This document shows positions 27,086 to 36,800 of a DNA stretch of 64,000 nucleotides, in pieces. Below the pieces are notes generated by a model, which saw only the letters and a list, made by a program, of their open reading frames with translations, did no database searches and was not told the origin of the DNA. Every line of letters begins with the position of its first letter. The first letter of the stretch is position 1. Made by a program: the position numbers and the translations under genes. This DNA is from Bacteroidales bacterium. Lineage in GTDB: Bacteria; Bacteroidota; Bacteroidia; Bacteroidales; TTA-H9. Where the stretch lies: contig JAUSOY010000005.1 of assembly GCA_030656615.1 (NCBI GenBank), positions 62,001 through 126,000 of the forward strand, written 5' to 3'.

Positions 27086-27862
27086 TGCCAGTAATACAAA
27101 TTCTTCAACGCCAAGTTGTTCAGCCCGTTTGCCTAAAAGAGCAAGACTATGTTCGTTATGATCGAAATCGAGGCCACTGATTGCATTTCTCAGAGTTTTT
27201 CTGCGTTGGTTAAAGGCTGCTTTTACTGTACGGATGAAATGTTTTTCGTTACATCCCAAATCTTCTACTTCATTGCGGATGAGCCGTATAACACCTGATT
27301 TGACTTTAGGAGGAGGCGTAAAAACATGTTCATCCACCGTGAAAAGATATTCGCATCGGTACCATGCCTGACAAAAAACGCTGATGATGCCATACTCTTT
27401 GGAGCCCGGGGGTGATACCACTCTTCTGGCTACTTCTTTTTGGTACATACCCGTTAGAGCACGTATCAACTGACGATTTTCAATGGCTTTGAAAAGAATT
27501 TGGGAAGAAATATTATAGGGAAAATTCCCCACGATGGCGAAGGGCTCACCAAAAATAGACTGCATATCGAGTTTAAGAAAATCACCTTCGATGAGGTTTT
27601 CTTCCGTAAATCCGAATTTCTTCCGGAGGTATTCCACAGACTCTCCATCTATTTCAACTACTTTTAGATTAACATCTGGCTGATTAATAAGAAACTGAGT
27701 AAGAACGCCCATCCCCGGACCTATTTCAAGTAAATTGCTTTTGGCACCGGTTTCTAATGCAGCAGCGGCAATATCTTGCGCAATTTGCATGTCTTTAAGA
27801 AAATGCTGCCCAAGGGATTTTTTTGCCCTCACTTCTCCATGTCTATTGTAGTTATTGCTCAT
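27059..27862 (-). CDS. rsmA: 16S rRNA (adenine1518/1519-N6)-dimethyltransferase
   Basis: 267 residues. KsgA family: LGQHFLKD at the N-terminus, LEIGPGMGVLTQFL (SAM motif I), KVVEIDGE, EGDFLKLD and the target-base motif NFPYNISSQILF (usually NLPYN). The C-terminal helical part has FNQRRKTLRNAISGL. It dimethylates two adjacent adenines near the 3' end of 16S rRNA during small-subunit assembly. It is the last gene of serS-TPR-rsmA on the minus strand, 32 bp after the TPR gene. Confidence 0.96.
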   Translation of the reverse strand: MSNNYNRHGEVRAKKSLGQHFLKDMQIAQDIAAAALETGAKSNLLEIGPGMGVLTQFLINQPDVNLKVVEIDGESVEYLRKKFGFTEENLIEGDFLKLDMQSIFGEPFAIVGNFPYNISSQILFKAIENRQLIRALTGMYQKEVARRVVSPPGSKEYGIISVFCQAWYRCEYLFTVDEHVFTPPPKVKSGVIRLIRNEVEDLGCNEKHFIRTVKAAFNQRRKTLRNAISGLDFDHNEHSLALLGKRAEQLGVEEFVLLASRIIEKSE

Positions 27863-27894
27863 TGTTCAATCGTGGGTTTCCTTGGGTTTGGACA

Positions 27895-29736
27895 TTAATT
27901 TCCGTTTTTCTTTTTTGCCCGGAGCTTTGTTAAACGGTTCGTAGCTTCTGGTATGTATATGCTTTGAGGATATTCGGTAATAAGGGTTTCGTAGGCTTTG
28001 GCGGCTTTACCGTCTTCTTTGATTTTTTCTTCATTCAAAATCCCCCAATCAAGGATGGCTTTATCGGTTAAAATATCCTGTGGATAATTATTAAAGAGTT
28101 TTGTATAAAAATCTTCCGCCTCAGTGTATTTTTTCTGTACAGTTTTTATCTCGGCTTTCTTTACTAAAACATCATCAAAAATAGGATGCGTAAGAAACAT
28201 GGTGTTGATCGAATCGAGGCTCATCAGGGCAGAGTCATATTTTTCGCGAATGCAGAGGAATTCTGCTCTTGCAAATACTTCAAGAGCGGAATAGGAGCTA
28301 TCCGGATCAGCATTTTCTCGTAAAAAAAACCAAAGGCGGAAGGCCTTGTTTGAAATAAGACGCGAGGGTGTGCCACGCAAAATATTCAATTGCGATTTTG
28401 CCAATTCAAATTCTCCCATCAGATAGGCAAGGTGTGCCGCCTGAAAACGTGCCTGCTGTCCGGCTGGATCTTCAGGGAGATCGTTTCCGATTTGGGCATA
28501 AACAATTGCAGCCTCCCATGGATCACCACTAAATAGGCACATTCCGGCCAAATCGGATTTAATACCAGCCAGAATCGTTGGATGAATGCCTGGCATTTCA
28601 GCAGCTGTACGAAGCATCAAACGTCCTTCTTCCCCTTTGTTTAGTAAATATACTCTTAGCCAGGCCAAATCCGAAATCAATTCGAGTGAGCGGGGATTAA
28701 ATCCACTTTGCTCAAGAAGACTTAAATAATCTTTTTCTAGCTGGTCCCATGACTCATGTCCGTTTAGCTTTCCGGCTTTGGCCTGATTGACTTTCATTTT
28801 TAAAATGGCTTGCCATGCGGACAGATACAGTGGATGATTCCTGCCGTTTTTAGTCAGTTCGTTAAAACAATTTTCTGCCAGATCGTATTGCTCCACTTCT
28901 GCTGCCAGACGTCCCAAGCTGAGTAATCGACTGCCATTATCAACCGCTTTTCGTCCTAAAAGGATAGCCTGAGGATATGCCAAAGGATAATCTTTTGACA
29001 GTATAGCATACCAAAACAGCATTTCTGAGAAAACAACGGCATCCGGATCTTTTTGATGACGGCTTATCAGACTTTTACGCAAATAAGCATTGTTTTCTTC
29101 TGAGCCAAACTGACTGAGCTGATATTGAAAACGAGATTGTACACTTCCGACTTGTTGAGGATTTTTCCCGACGATATCGAGATAAAGTTCACTCATTTTT
29201 TTAAATTCCCCCATGGCCTCGTAAGTACTGGCAATATCGAAACTGAACACATCTTTATTACCAATAATTTCCTGTCCTTTAAGATAGGTTTCGAGCGCAT
29301 ATTCGTTCAAAAATTTCATACGGAAGGTGGCCGCCAGGTTGTTCACTTCCTGAGGATATTTTTCCAGATCCTTAATGGCTTCTCTGAATTCGCGCTGTGC
29401 TGCTTTTGATTCACCCTGAAAAGTATAAACATAACCCAGATCAGCCTTAAATCGTGGCTGAGTGGGATATTTTTTTATTTCCTTTTTGACCAGTTTTTCA
29501 GCGGCTTTTAGTTCCTTCGTTTCCAGAAGGCACTGAAGATAGTACGGGTAGTAGTTGCTGCTGTTTTTTTGTTCGTGTAGCGCTTCGAAAAGGGGTAGAG
29601 CGTTTACAAAATCGCGCTTTTGATACAGTTGAAAGGCTAATTGTTCATCATTTATTCCCTTTTGCGTATCAGGAATCTCCTGGGCATAAACAAAAGTACC
29701 CAGCAGATATAGCAATATGACCCAAAAGAACTTCAT
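27895..29736 (-). CDS. Exported tetratricopeptide-repeat protein
   Basis: 613 residues. The signal peptide (about 1-18, ending FVYAQ) predicts a periplasmic or outer-membrane-associated protein. TPR-like helical pairs are recognisable near the start (AFQLYQKRDFVNALPLFEAL; PRFKADLGYVYTFQGESKAA) and at the end (AEIKTVQKKYTEAEDFYTKL; AKAYETLITEYPQSIYIPEA). The central part is helical but divergent. Likely a scaffold for envelope complexes. It lies between serS and rsmA with gaps of 19 and 32 bp. No partner is indicated. Confidence 0.82.
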   Translation of the reverse strand: MKFFWVILLYLLGTFVYAQEIPDTQKGINDEQLAFQLYQKRDFVNALPLFEALHEQKNSSNYYPYYLQCLLETKELKAAEKLVKKEIKKYPTQPRFKADLGYVYTFQGESKAAQREFREAIKDLEKYPQEVNNLAATFRMKFLNEYALETYLKGQEIIGNKDVFSFDIASTYEAMGEFKKMSELYLDIVGKNPQQVGSVQSRFQYQLSQFGSEENNAYLRKSLISRHQKDPDAVVFSEMLFWYAILSKDYPLAYPQAILLGRKAVDNGSRLLSLGRLAAEVEQYDLAENCFNELTKNGRNHPLYLSAWQAILKMKVNQAKAGKLNGHESWDQLEKDYLSLLEQSGFNPRSLELISDLAWLRVYLLNKGEEGRLMLRTAAEMPGIHPTILAGIKSDLAGMCLFSGDPWEAAIVYAQIGNDLPEDPAGQQARFQAAHLAYLMGEFELAKSQLNILRGTPSRLISNKAFRLWFFLRENADPDSSYSALEVFARAEFLCIREKYDSALMSLDSINTMFLTHPIFDDVLVKKAEIKTVQKKYTEAEDFYTKLFNNYPQDILTDKAILDWGILNEEKIKEDGKAAKAYETLITEYPQSIYIPEATNRLTKLRAKKKNGN

Positions 29737-29755
29737 GAAGACATGATGCTAAAAT

Positions 29756-31027
29756 TTATGATATAATATCAAAACCGGTGAAAGCAGAAAGCGCTGCGGG
29801 AATGTGGATACCCTCAGGACTTTGATTGTTTTCGAGGAGGGCAGCCACAATACGTGGAAGGGCTAAAGCACTTCCGTTGAGGGTATGAGCCAGAGAAGTT
29901 TTTCCATTCTCATCTTTGTATCGAAGTTTCATTCGGTTGGCCTGAAACGATTCGAAATTGGAAACAGAACTTACCTCCAGCCATTTGTCCTGGGCAGCCG
30001 AATACACTTCAAAATCGTAGGTGAGGGCAGAGGCAAAACTCATATCACCACCACATAAGCGAAGGATGCGAAATGGCAGATTTAATTTCCGGAGAATGCC
30101 TGCCACATGATTTTTCATTTCTTCAAGCGCAGTATAGGAGTCCTGAGGCGGCTGAACCTGAACAATTTCTACTTTATCGAACTGATGAAGGCGGTTTAAA
30201 CCACGCACATCTTTGCCATATGAGCCTGCTTCGCGACGGAAGCAACTCGAGTATGCCACATTTTTAATGGGCAGATCGGTATGTTTTTGAATGGTATTGC
30301 GGTAAAGGTTGGTGATGGGAACTTCTGCCGTAGGGATAAGATAAAGATTATCGGCCGTAGCGTGGTACATCTGACCTTCTTTATCGGGTAGCTGACCGGT
30401 TCCGAATCCGGAAGCTTCATTGACCATCAGTGGAGGCTGATATTCAGTATATCCGGCACTGATGGCCTCTTCGAGAAAAAAGTTAATCAGCGCTCGTTGA
30501 AGTTTGGCTCCTTTGCCGATATAAAAAGGAAAACCAGCTCCGGTAACTTTACTTCCCAATTCAAAACTGATGATGTTGTATTTTGTTGCTAATTCCCAAT
30601 GGGGTATCGAATTTTCGGGTAGGGCAGGGAGCTCGCCTTCCGAATAAATAATTTCATTATCCGTTGGGAGGCGTCCGGGAGGAACGGAAGAATGAGGCAG
30701 GTTAGGAAGAATAACGATGGCTTCGTTAAGTTCGTTTTCAATTTGTTGTAAAGAAACGCTTAATTGATTGGTTTCTTCTTTTAGCGTGGCAGTACGTTCC
30801 TTTTTTTGATTGGCAAGTTCTGTTTCGCCATTCTTGAATAAGTGTCCGATTTCTTTAGCCAGGCGATTGGCCTCGGCCAGGCCATCATCCATTTGATTTT
30901 GAGTACTTTTACGTTTATCGTCCAGTAGAATAATCCGAGCGATAAGATCTTTGGCATCAAAGTTTTTAATAGCAAGGCCGCTTACAACTGATTCAGGGTT
31001 TTCGCGGAGGATATGAAGAGGAATCAT
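29756..31027 (-). CDS. serS: Serine--tRNA ligase
   Basis: 423 residues. It charges tRNA-Ser with serine. The N-terminal helical hairpin (about 25-105) is rich in charged residues, as expected for the tRNA arm-binding coiled coil. Motif 2 (SSCFRREAGSYGKDVRGLNR, near residue 265) and motif 3 (LNGSALALPRIVAALLE, near 385) are intact. First gene of a three-gene run. The box TAACTTTG at 31040-31047 lies 12 nt before the ATG. Confidence 0.97.
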   Translation of the reverse strand: MIPLHILRENPESVVSGLAIKNFDAKDLIARIILLDDKRKSTQNQMDDGLAEANRLAKEIGHLFKNGETELANQKKERTATLKEETNQLSVSLQQIENELNEAIVILPNLPHSSVPPGRLPTDNEIIYSEGELPALPENSIPHWELATKYNIISFELGSKVTGAGFPFYIGKGAKLQRALINFFLEEAISAGYTEYQPPLMVNEASGFGTGQLPDKEGQMYHATADNLYLIPTAEVPITNLYRNTIQKHTDLPIKNVAYSSCFRREAGSYGKDVRGLNRLHQFDKVEIVQVQPPQDSYTALEEMKNHVAGILRKLNLPFRILRLCGGDMSFASALTYDFEVYSAAQDKWLEVSSVSNFESFQANRMKLRYKDENGKTSLAHTLNGSALALPRIVAALLENNQSPEGIHIPAALSAFTGFDIIS

Positions 31028-31039
31028 GGATTTTTTTTA

Positions 31040-31047
31040 CAAAGTTA
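31040..31047 (-). promoter_or_regulatory. -7 box of the serS operon
   Basis: TAACTTTG on the minus strand is an exact TAnnTTTG match 12 nt before the ATG at 31027, implying a very short leader. Confidence 0.55.
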
Positions 31048-31084
31048 CGGATAATGAATCAAAGGGATGAATTCGCTGAAACGA

Positions 31085-31113
31085 AAAAAACTCCTGAAAA
31101 ATCAGGAGTTTTG
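31085..31113 (-). terminator. Intrinsic terminator of rplU-rpmA
   Basis: AAAACTCCTGA pairs with TCAGGAGTTTT around a 4-nt loop, and on the minus strand is followed by a T run. It lies 28 nt beyond the rpmA stop. Confidence 0.8.
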
Positions 31114-31140
31114 ATACTTTTTTTAAAAAGTATATCTTAA

Positions 31141-31410
31141 TTAGTTCAGATCGTTTGTCAGGGGTTCAACAGAAACGGAAGACTTTTCATTACGGCCACG
31201 ATTGAATTTTACGATTCCATCGTTAAGGGCGAATAAGGTATGGTCTTTACCCATTCCTACATTATCACCGGGATGATGAACGGTACCTCTTTGTCTGATA
31301 ATAATATTGCCGGCTTTGGCGAACTGTCCGCCATATATTTTTACTCCGAGTCGTTTACTTTCGGATTCTCTTCCGTTTGAGGAACTACCAGCGCCTTTTT
31401 TATGAGCCAT
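31141..31410 (-). CDS. rpmA: Large ribosomal subunit protein bL27
   Basis: 89 residues. The N-terminal [43 protein letters not shown] and [12 protein letters not shown] are standard L27. The N-terminal tail reaches the peptidyl-transferase centre. It is preceded by rplU with a 31-bp gap. Confidence 0.97.
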   Translation of the reverse strand: MAHKKGAGSSSNGRESESKRLGVKIYGGQFAKAGNIIIRQRGTVHHPGDNVGMGKDHTLFALNDGIVKFNRGRNEKSSVSVEPLTNDLN

Positions 31411-31441
31411 GCTTACTGATTTTTAAGGTTAAACAATTGCT

Positions 31442-31753
31442 TTAGAAAGTGATGTTCTCGACCAGTATTTTTGAGAAATACTGCCTGTGACCATTCATTT
31501 TCTGGTAGCCTTTTCTTCTTTTCTTTTTGAATATAATGACTTTATCACCTTTAAGGTGGGTCATAATTTTACCGGTTATTTTGGCACCATCGATCACGGG
31601 TTTGCCTACACTAATGTTTCCATCAGCTTCAACTAACATGACCTTGTTAAATTCAACGGCGCTACCTTCTTCACCTTCAAGGCGGTGTACAAAATAAGAT
31701 TTGTTCTCCTCAACCTTGAATTGCTGACCGGCTATGTCAACTATTGCGTACAT
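31442..31753 (-). CDS. rplU: Large ribosomal subunit protein bL21
   Basis: 103 residues. MYAIVDIAGQQFKVEENK, KITGKIMTHLKGDKVIIFKKKRRKGYQKMNGHRQYFS-type motifs identify L21, which binds 23S rRNA. First of two genes with rpmA. The box TACTTTTG at 31797-31804 lies 43 nt upstream. Confidence 0.97.
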   Translation of the reverse strand: MYAIVDIAGQQFKVEENKSYFVHRLEGEEGSAVEFNKVMLVEADGNISVGKPVIDGAKITGKIMTHLKGDKVIIFKKKRRKGYQKMNGHRQYFSKILVENITF

Positions 31754-32141
31754 TTTCAGATAATTTATTTAAACGGAACCTCAAAATTTGGAAGTGCAAA
31801 AGTACGATTATTTTTATCATACAATAGCTCTGCGTAAAATATTTTTACAAATCTACCTCAAAATTGATGGATTTGTTAATTCTTTTCTTAAAAAATGATG
31901 TTCTGCACGTTTTCGAAACGTAAAATATTATTCTTTAAACGCATATAATTTTATCACATTTCTTTTGATATGTAACTTTTTGCCATCATATATTATATAA
32001 GTGAATTTGGCTCGTAAAAATAAATCGCAATTGTGTGAAAAATTATTCAAAAATGAGGCAACCTTTTTGGAAAAGGAAGTCTATTGTATTGGTTTCAGTA
32101 AGTAATAATTAGTTTATTTACCTTGTTTAATTTGTAATTGT
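31754..32141. other. AT-rich divergent intergenic region between rplU and the aldehyde dehydrogenase gene
   Basis: 388 bp. It carries the rplU promoter box (31797-31804) and a small near-palindrome ACGTTTTCGAAACGT at 31907-31921, which could be an operator or chance. No exact TAnnTTTG box was found close to the dehydrogenase start; TACCTTGT near 32121 is the closest. No open frame is convincing. Confidence 0.5.
31797..31804 (-). promoter_or_regulatory. -7 box of rplU-rpmA
   Basis: TACTTTTG on the minus strand is an exact TAnnTTTG match 43 nt before the ATG at 31753. Confidence 0.6.
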
Positions 32142-33581
32142 ATGGTATACAGCAGTGTCTGTGATCTTCAATTTCCATCGTATCTTGCAGGAACGTTCAC
32201 TTCGGAGGGTAAAACCCTTGAAGTGCATAATCCTTTTGATGGAACTTTGGTCGGCACGGCATATCAGGTTACCGAAATCCAATTAAATGAAGCCATAGAA
32301 GCTGCCCGGGCCATCCGGTACGATTTACAGGAAATGCCTTCCTGGAAGAAGTACGAAATTCTGATGGCTATTGCTTCCAGATTGAATAATGAGAAAGAAT
32401 TTTTCGCCCGTCTGATTGCATCTGAATCAGGCAAACCCATAAAATCCGCATTTGCTGAAACCGAGCGGGCAATCCAAACGTTTAGGATTGCAGCGGAAGA
32501 GAGCCGTCGCTTGCCTTCTGAATACCTTAGCCTCGACTGGGCAAGATCTACTGAAACCAAAGAAGGTCTTGTAAAGTATTTTCCTGCAGGGATAGTAGCC
32601 GGGATTTCTCCCTTCAATTTCCCATTGAACCTGGCTGTTCATAAAATTGCCCCTGCCATTGCCGCCGGCTGCCCGATTATTTTAAAACCCTCCTCATTAA
32701 CACCTTTATCAACGCTCTATCTTGCGAAGATTATTCATGAATGCGATTTACCGGCTGGTGCCCTATCGGTTTTACCCATGGACAGGCCAAGCGGAAATTT
32801 ATTGGTGACTGATGAACGTATAAAGGTGTTGAGTTTTACCGGTAGCCCCGAAGTGGGCTGGATGATGAAGAACCAGGCCGGTAAAAAGAAAGTTGTACTC
32901 GAACTCGGCGGAAATGCCGGTCTTATTGTTAGCCAGCCAACCGATATGGACGATGTTGTAAAAAAGTGTGTAAACAGCGCATTTTCCTATTCGGGTCAGG
33001 TTTGCATTCACACCCAGCGCATCTTTGTTTTAAGTCACCATTTCGAACACTTTATTTCCCGCTTCGTTGAAGAGGTTTCTGCTCTTAAAAGCGGAAATCC
33101 ACTCGACGACGCCACGGATATTTCTGTGATGATCGACATCGAGAATGCTAAGAGAGTAGAATCCTGGATTCAGGAATCTGTTATTGAAGGCGGTCGCCTC
33201 CTGATTGGAGGAAAACGCCATAATTCATACGTTGAGCCTACTGTCATTACCAATACGCATCCCGATCACAAAGTGTGTTCGGAAGAAGTATTCGGACCCG
33301 TTGTGGTTATCGAACCCATTGGAAGTCTTGATGAAGGAATACGCCGGATAAATGAAAGTCGTTTTGGGCTTCAGGCCGGTTTGTTTACCGATAGTCTTCA
33401 GGAAATCAATACGGCATTTAAACGTATTGAAGTGGGTGGATTGATAATCAATGATGTTCCTTCATACCGGGTCGATCACATGCCCTATGGCGGTGTGAAA
33501 GACTCAGGATTCGGACGCGAAGGCGTGAAATACGCCATGTACGATATGCTCGAAGCCCGTATACTTGTGAAGCCTGCCTGA
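32142..33581 (+). CDS. NAD(P)-dependent aldehyde dehydrogenase (lactaldehyde/GapN-like group)
   Basis: 479 residues. Active-site elements are intact: GISPFNFPLNLAVHKIAPA near residue 155, KPSSLTPLSTLYLA, FTGSPEVGW, the general base in VLELGGNAG near 255, the catalytic Cys in SGQVCIHTQRIF near 289 and EEVFGPVVVIEP near 380. The C-terminal VDHMPYGGVKDSGFGREG is typical of the ALDH group that includes lactaldehyde and non-phosphorylating glyceraldehyde-3-phosphate dehydrogenases. The specific aldehyde is not evident. Stands alone. Confidence 0.9.
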   Translation: MVYSSVCDLQFPSYLAGTFTSEGKTLEVHNPFDGTLVGTAYQVTEIQLNEAIEAARAIRYDLQEMPSWKKYEILMAIASRLNNEKEFFARLIASESGKPIKSAFAETERAIQTFRIAAEESRRLPSEYLSLDWARSTETKEGLVKYFPAGIVAGISPFNFPLNLAVHKIAPAIAAGCPIILKPSSLTPLSTLYLAKIIHECDLPAGALSVLPMDRPSGNLLVTDERIKVLSFTGSPEVGWMMKNQAGKKKVVLELGGNAGLIVSQPTDMDDVVKKCVNSAFSYSGQVCIHTQRIFVLSHHFEHFISRFVEEVSALKSGNPLDDATDISVMIDIENAKRVESWIQESVIEGGRLLIGGKRHNSYVEPTVITNTHPDHKVCSEEVFGPVVVIEPIGSLDEGIRRINESRFGLQAGLFTDSLQEINTAFKRIEVGGLIINDVPSYRVDHMPYGGVKDSGFGREGVKYAMYDMLEARILVKPA

Positions 33582-33639
33582 GCTTGCCTTCAAACGTTCT
33601 TTGACCGGTTTCAATACATAAAAAAATCATTAACAAGTC

Positions 33640-33673
33640 TTTGTCGGAGATATTATTTTTTTTATTAACTTGG
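33640..33673 (+). promoter_or_regulatory. Possible promoter of the 2339-residue surface protein gene
   Basis: TTTG at 33640-33643 and TAACTTGG at 33666-33673 (one mismatch) lie 22 nt apart. If real, the leader is about 170 nt. Confidence 0.35.
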
Positions 33674-33848
33674 CGCTGCCATTTATGAGGCTCTCAGACA
33701 TACCTTCGGTATTTTCTGAAACATAGATGGTTGTAGACTTTTAGTGATTTTGACTTCTTTGAAAACAATCCTCATTTAAGATATAAGAAATCATAGATTC
33801 TCTTATTAACAACAATCAATTCTTTAATTAACCAAATTTTTATTTTTT

Positions 33849-36800
33849 ATGATTAGAAAACTGACCAATTCGATGCGAGGCCTGCTGACTATGTTCGCAG
33901 TACTTGCACTGGCTGTTGGTCTCAATGCTCAGAGCACTTTGATGACTGAGAGTTGGGAAACAGCAGCCGTAGGGCAAGTCCCCCCCACTAGCTGGGCTGT
34001 CGATGTTGTCGCCAGCACCAATGCAGTTTATTTTGCAGCTACTGGAACTTATCCTACTATTACTCCACAGGCTGGTACAAGAATGGTTCAATTTCAGTCG
34101 TTCAATTATTCTTCTTCCGTACAGAGGCTAAAAAGAACTGCTGCTATTTCAACCGTTAATTATACCAACGCTACACTGAATTTTTGGTGGAGTGAAGATC
34201 CTGGTTATTCCAGTTCAAACGATAGAGTACAAGTACAGTATTCGTTGAATGGAACTACCTGGACAGATGCTGGTGCTGCTATTCCCAGATACAATACTGT
34301 AGCTGGCTGGAAGCAGAAATCGGTTGTTCTTCCAGCAAATGCAAACGGAGCGGCTACGGTTTATGTAGCATTTCTGTTTACATCAGCTTATGGAAACAAT
34401 TGCTATCTCGACAATGTAACCTTAACCGCAGTAGGTCCTCCTCCTCCTGCTACCGTTACCATTGGTACAGGTACTTCTACTTCTGCTTATCCATATACCA
34501 CTTACTGGATGGATGGTCGCACACAGTTACTTTATACTGCTGCTGAAATTACAGCTGGTGGCGGTGCAATGGGTGCTATTTCTACCATCGGATTTAATGT
34601 ATCTTCTGCTGCTTCACAGTTGATGAATGGATTCACCATCAGCATGAAGAATTCTACAGCTACGAATACCGATGGATGGGATGAAACAGGTCTTACAAAC
34701 GTGTACAGTGGAACCTATGCTGTTCCTGGTACCGGCTGGCAGATGATTACACTCCAGACCCCATTTATTTGGGATGGTGTATCAAATCTGTTGATTAATA
34801 TTTGTTATGATAACAGTAGCTATTCATCGTACTCCTATGTATATTCAAGTGTAACTACGGCTCAGACGGCTCGTTATTATTATACGGATATTACCGCTGG
34901 AAACGTATGTTCAACCACTTCAGGAACTTCAACAACCACACGCCCCAACCTGCGTTTTGTTGTAACTCCTTACGTTGGAACCGTTATCGGTAAAGTAACC
35001 AATAACTTTAACAGTACTCCGATTGCCGGTGCTACCGTTGCTATTGGAACTCAAAATGCTACGACCAATGCCTCTGGCGATTATACCATTTATAATGTGC
35101 CCGCAGGTCCACGTAATGTAATGGCAAGTGCTACTGGTTTTGTTTCGCAGACCAAACCTACAACGGTTGTAAATCTGGGAACCTCAACCGTTAACTTTGC
35201 ATTGGATCCCATTCCTGCAGTTCTTACCGGTACCGTTACCAATGCTGTTAGCAACACTCCGATTGTTGGTGCTAAAATCATTGTTGGAACCAAAACGATT
35301 TATTCGATGGCTGGTGGAGTTTATACTCTGAATATGTACCCAGGCGGTTCATTCGCTGTAAGTGCTACCAAACTCGGATACAATCCTTACGCTTCTGCAG
35401 CAAACGTTACTTTAACCACAGGTGTTACCACTACCCATAACATTCCTATGTTCAGTGCTACACCAGCTCCTGCTGTTATGACTGCTACCCTCAACACTGG
35501 TGCTACCGCTGTTGACCTCACATGGGCAGCTCCTACCGCCGGATACGAAATCATTTATGATGATGGCGGATTAGAAAACATGACCGCATGGGCCAACACA
35601 GGCAACATCAATGCCGTTAAATTTACTCCGATTAACCAGTACCCTGTACAGATTACCGGTGGAAAAGTAAATATTGGTGACGGTTCATACCCCGCAGGTG
35701 GAACCATCCTTGGAACCAAATTCAACATGGCCATTTTTGATGATGATGGCGCTAATGGATATCCCAATACTGAGTTAGCTCGTATCGAAGTAACTGCTTC
35801 AGCTTTTGGCTGGTTAGAGTATGCTTTCGCTGCACCTATCACCATTACCAGTGGTAACTTCTATATTGGTATGATTCAGGGTGGTAATTTCCCCAATTGT
35901 GCACCGATTGCCATTGATGAAACGACTCCCAGCATGCGTTCATACTCGAAATTCGTTACAGGCAATGCTCCTTGGGTTCCTGCTTCATTCAACGATTTCA
36001 TGATTCGTGCTTATTGTATTGGTGGTGGTGGTCCTTTGGATCTCGCAACTTCCAATAACGTACCTATTCACATCGAAAGCCCTGCTCGTCATAACAGATA
36101 TGCTTTTGTAATGAACTCACCTAAGATTGTTAGCGGTGATGAAGGCGAAGCTATTTATATGCCTCTCCCAATTAACGTTCTTCATTCAAACCCTGCTCAG
36201 AACGTAGCTAGCTCAGGTTTACCTTCATCGGCTACCGTTTCAGGTGCCGGAGAAAATGGTGTTTCAACCTTTGTTCAGACAATGACACAGGAATTGGATG
36301 CTACCGATGCCGTTCTGTTTAATAATGGTTCATTCGTGAACTCACCAGGTACTGCTCCAGGCGGTGCTGATGAAAGCATTATCGTTGCTCCTGCAACTCT
36401 TTTTGGTTCTAACTTTAATCAGGTTGGACCTTATACTGTTGCCGACAACTTTACTGTTACCGGAACCAATAACTGGGCAATTACTTCGGTTGATATTTTT
36501 GGATATCAGACGGGTGGTGTAACTACCGCTTCTTCTTTCACCGGTGGTTTTGTTCGTGTTTGGAATGGTAATCCTTCAGTAGCTGGCAGTGCCGTTATCT
36601 GGGGTGATTTAACCACCAACCGTATGAGCAGTTCTGTATGGACCAACTGTTACCGTGTAAGCGCCGTGAATGGTGGCATTACCCGCCCCATCTATAAAGT
36701 TGTTTGTTCAACTCCAGGTCTCACTTTGGCTCCTGGTACTTATTGGGTTGAGTTCTGTACTACTGGTTCTTTGGCTTCTGGCCCATGGGTTCCTGTTTTA

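Noticed and set aside
31907-31921. Near-palindrome ACGTTTTCGAAACGT as a regulator site
   Set aside because: It is short, occurs singly as far as I saw, and lies far from both starts. Mentioned only in the intergenic note.
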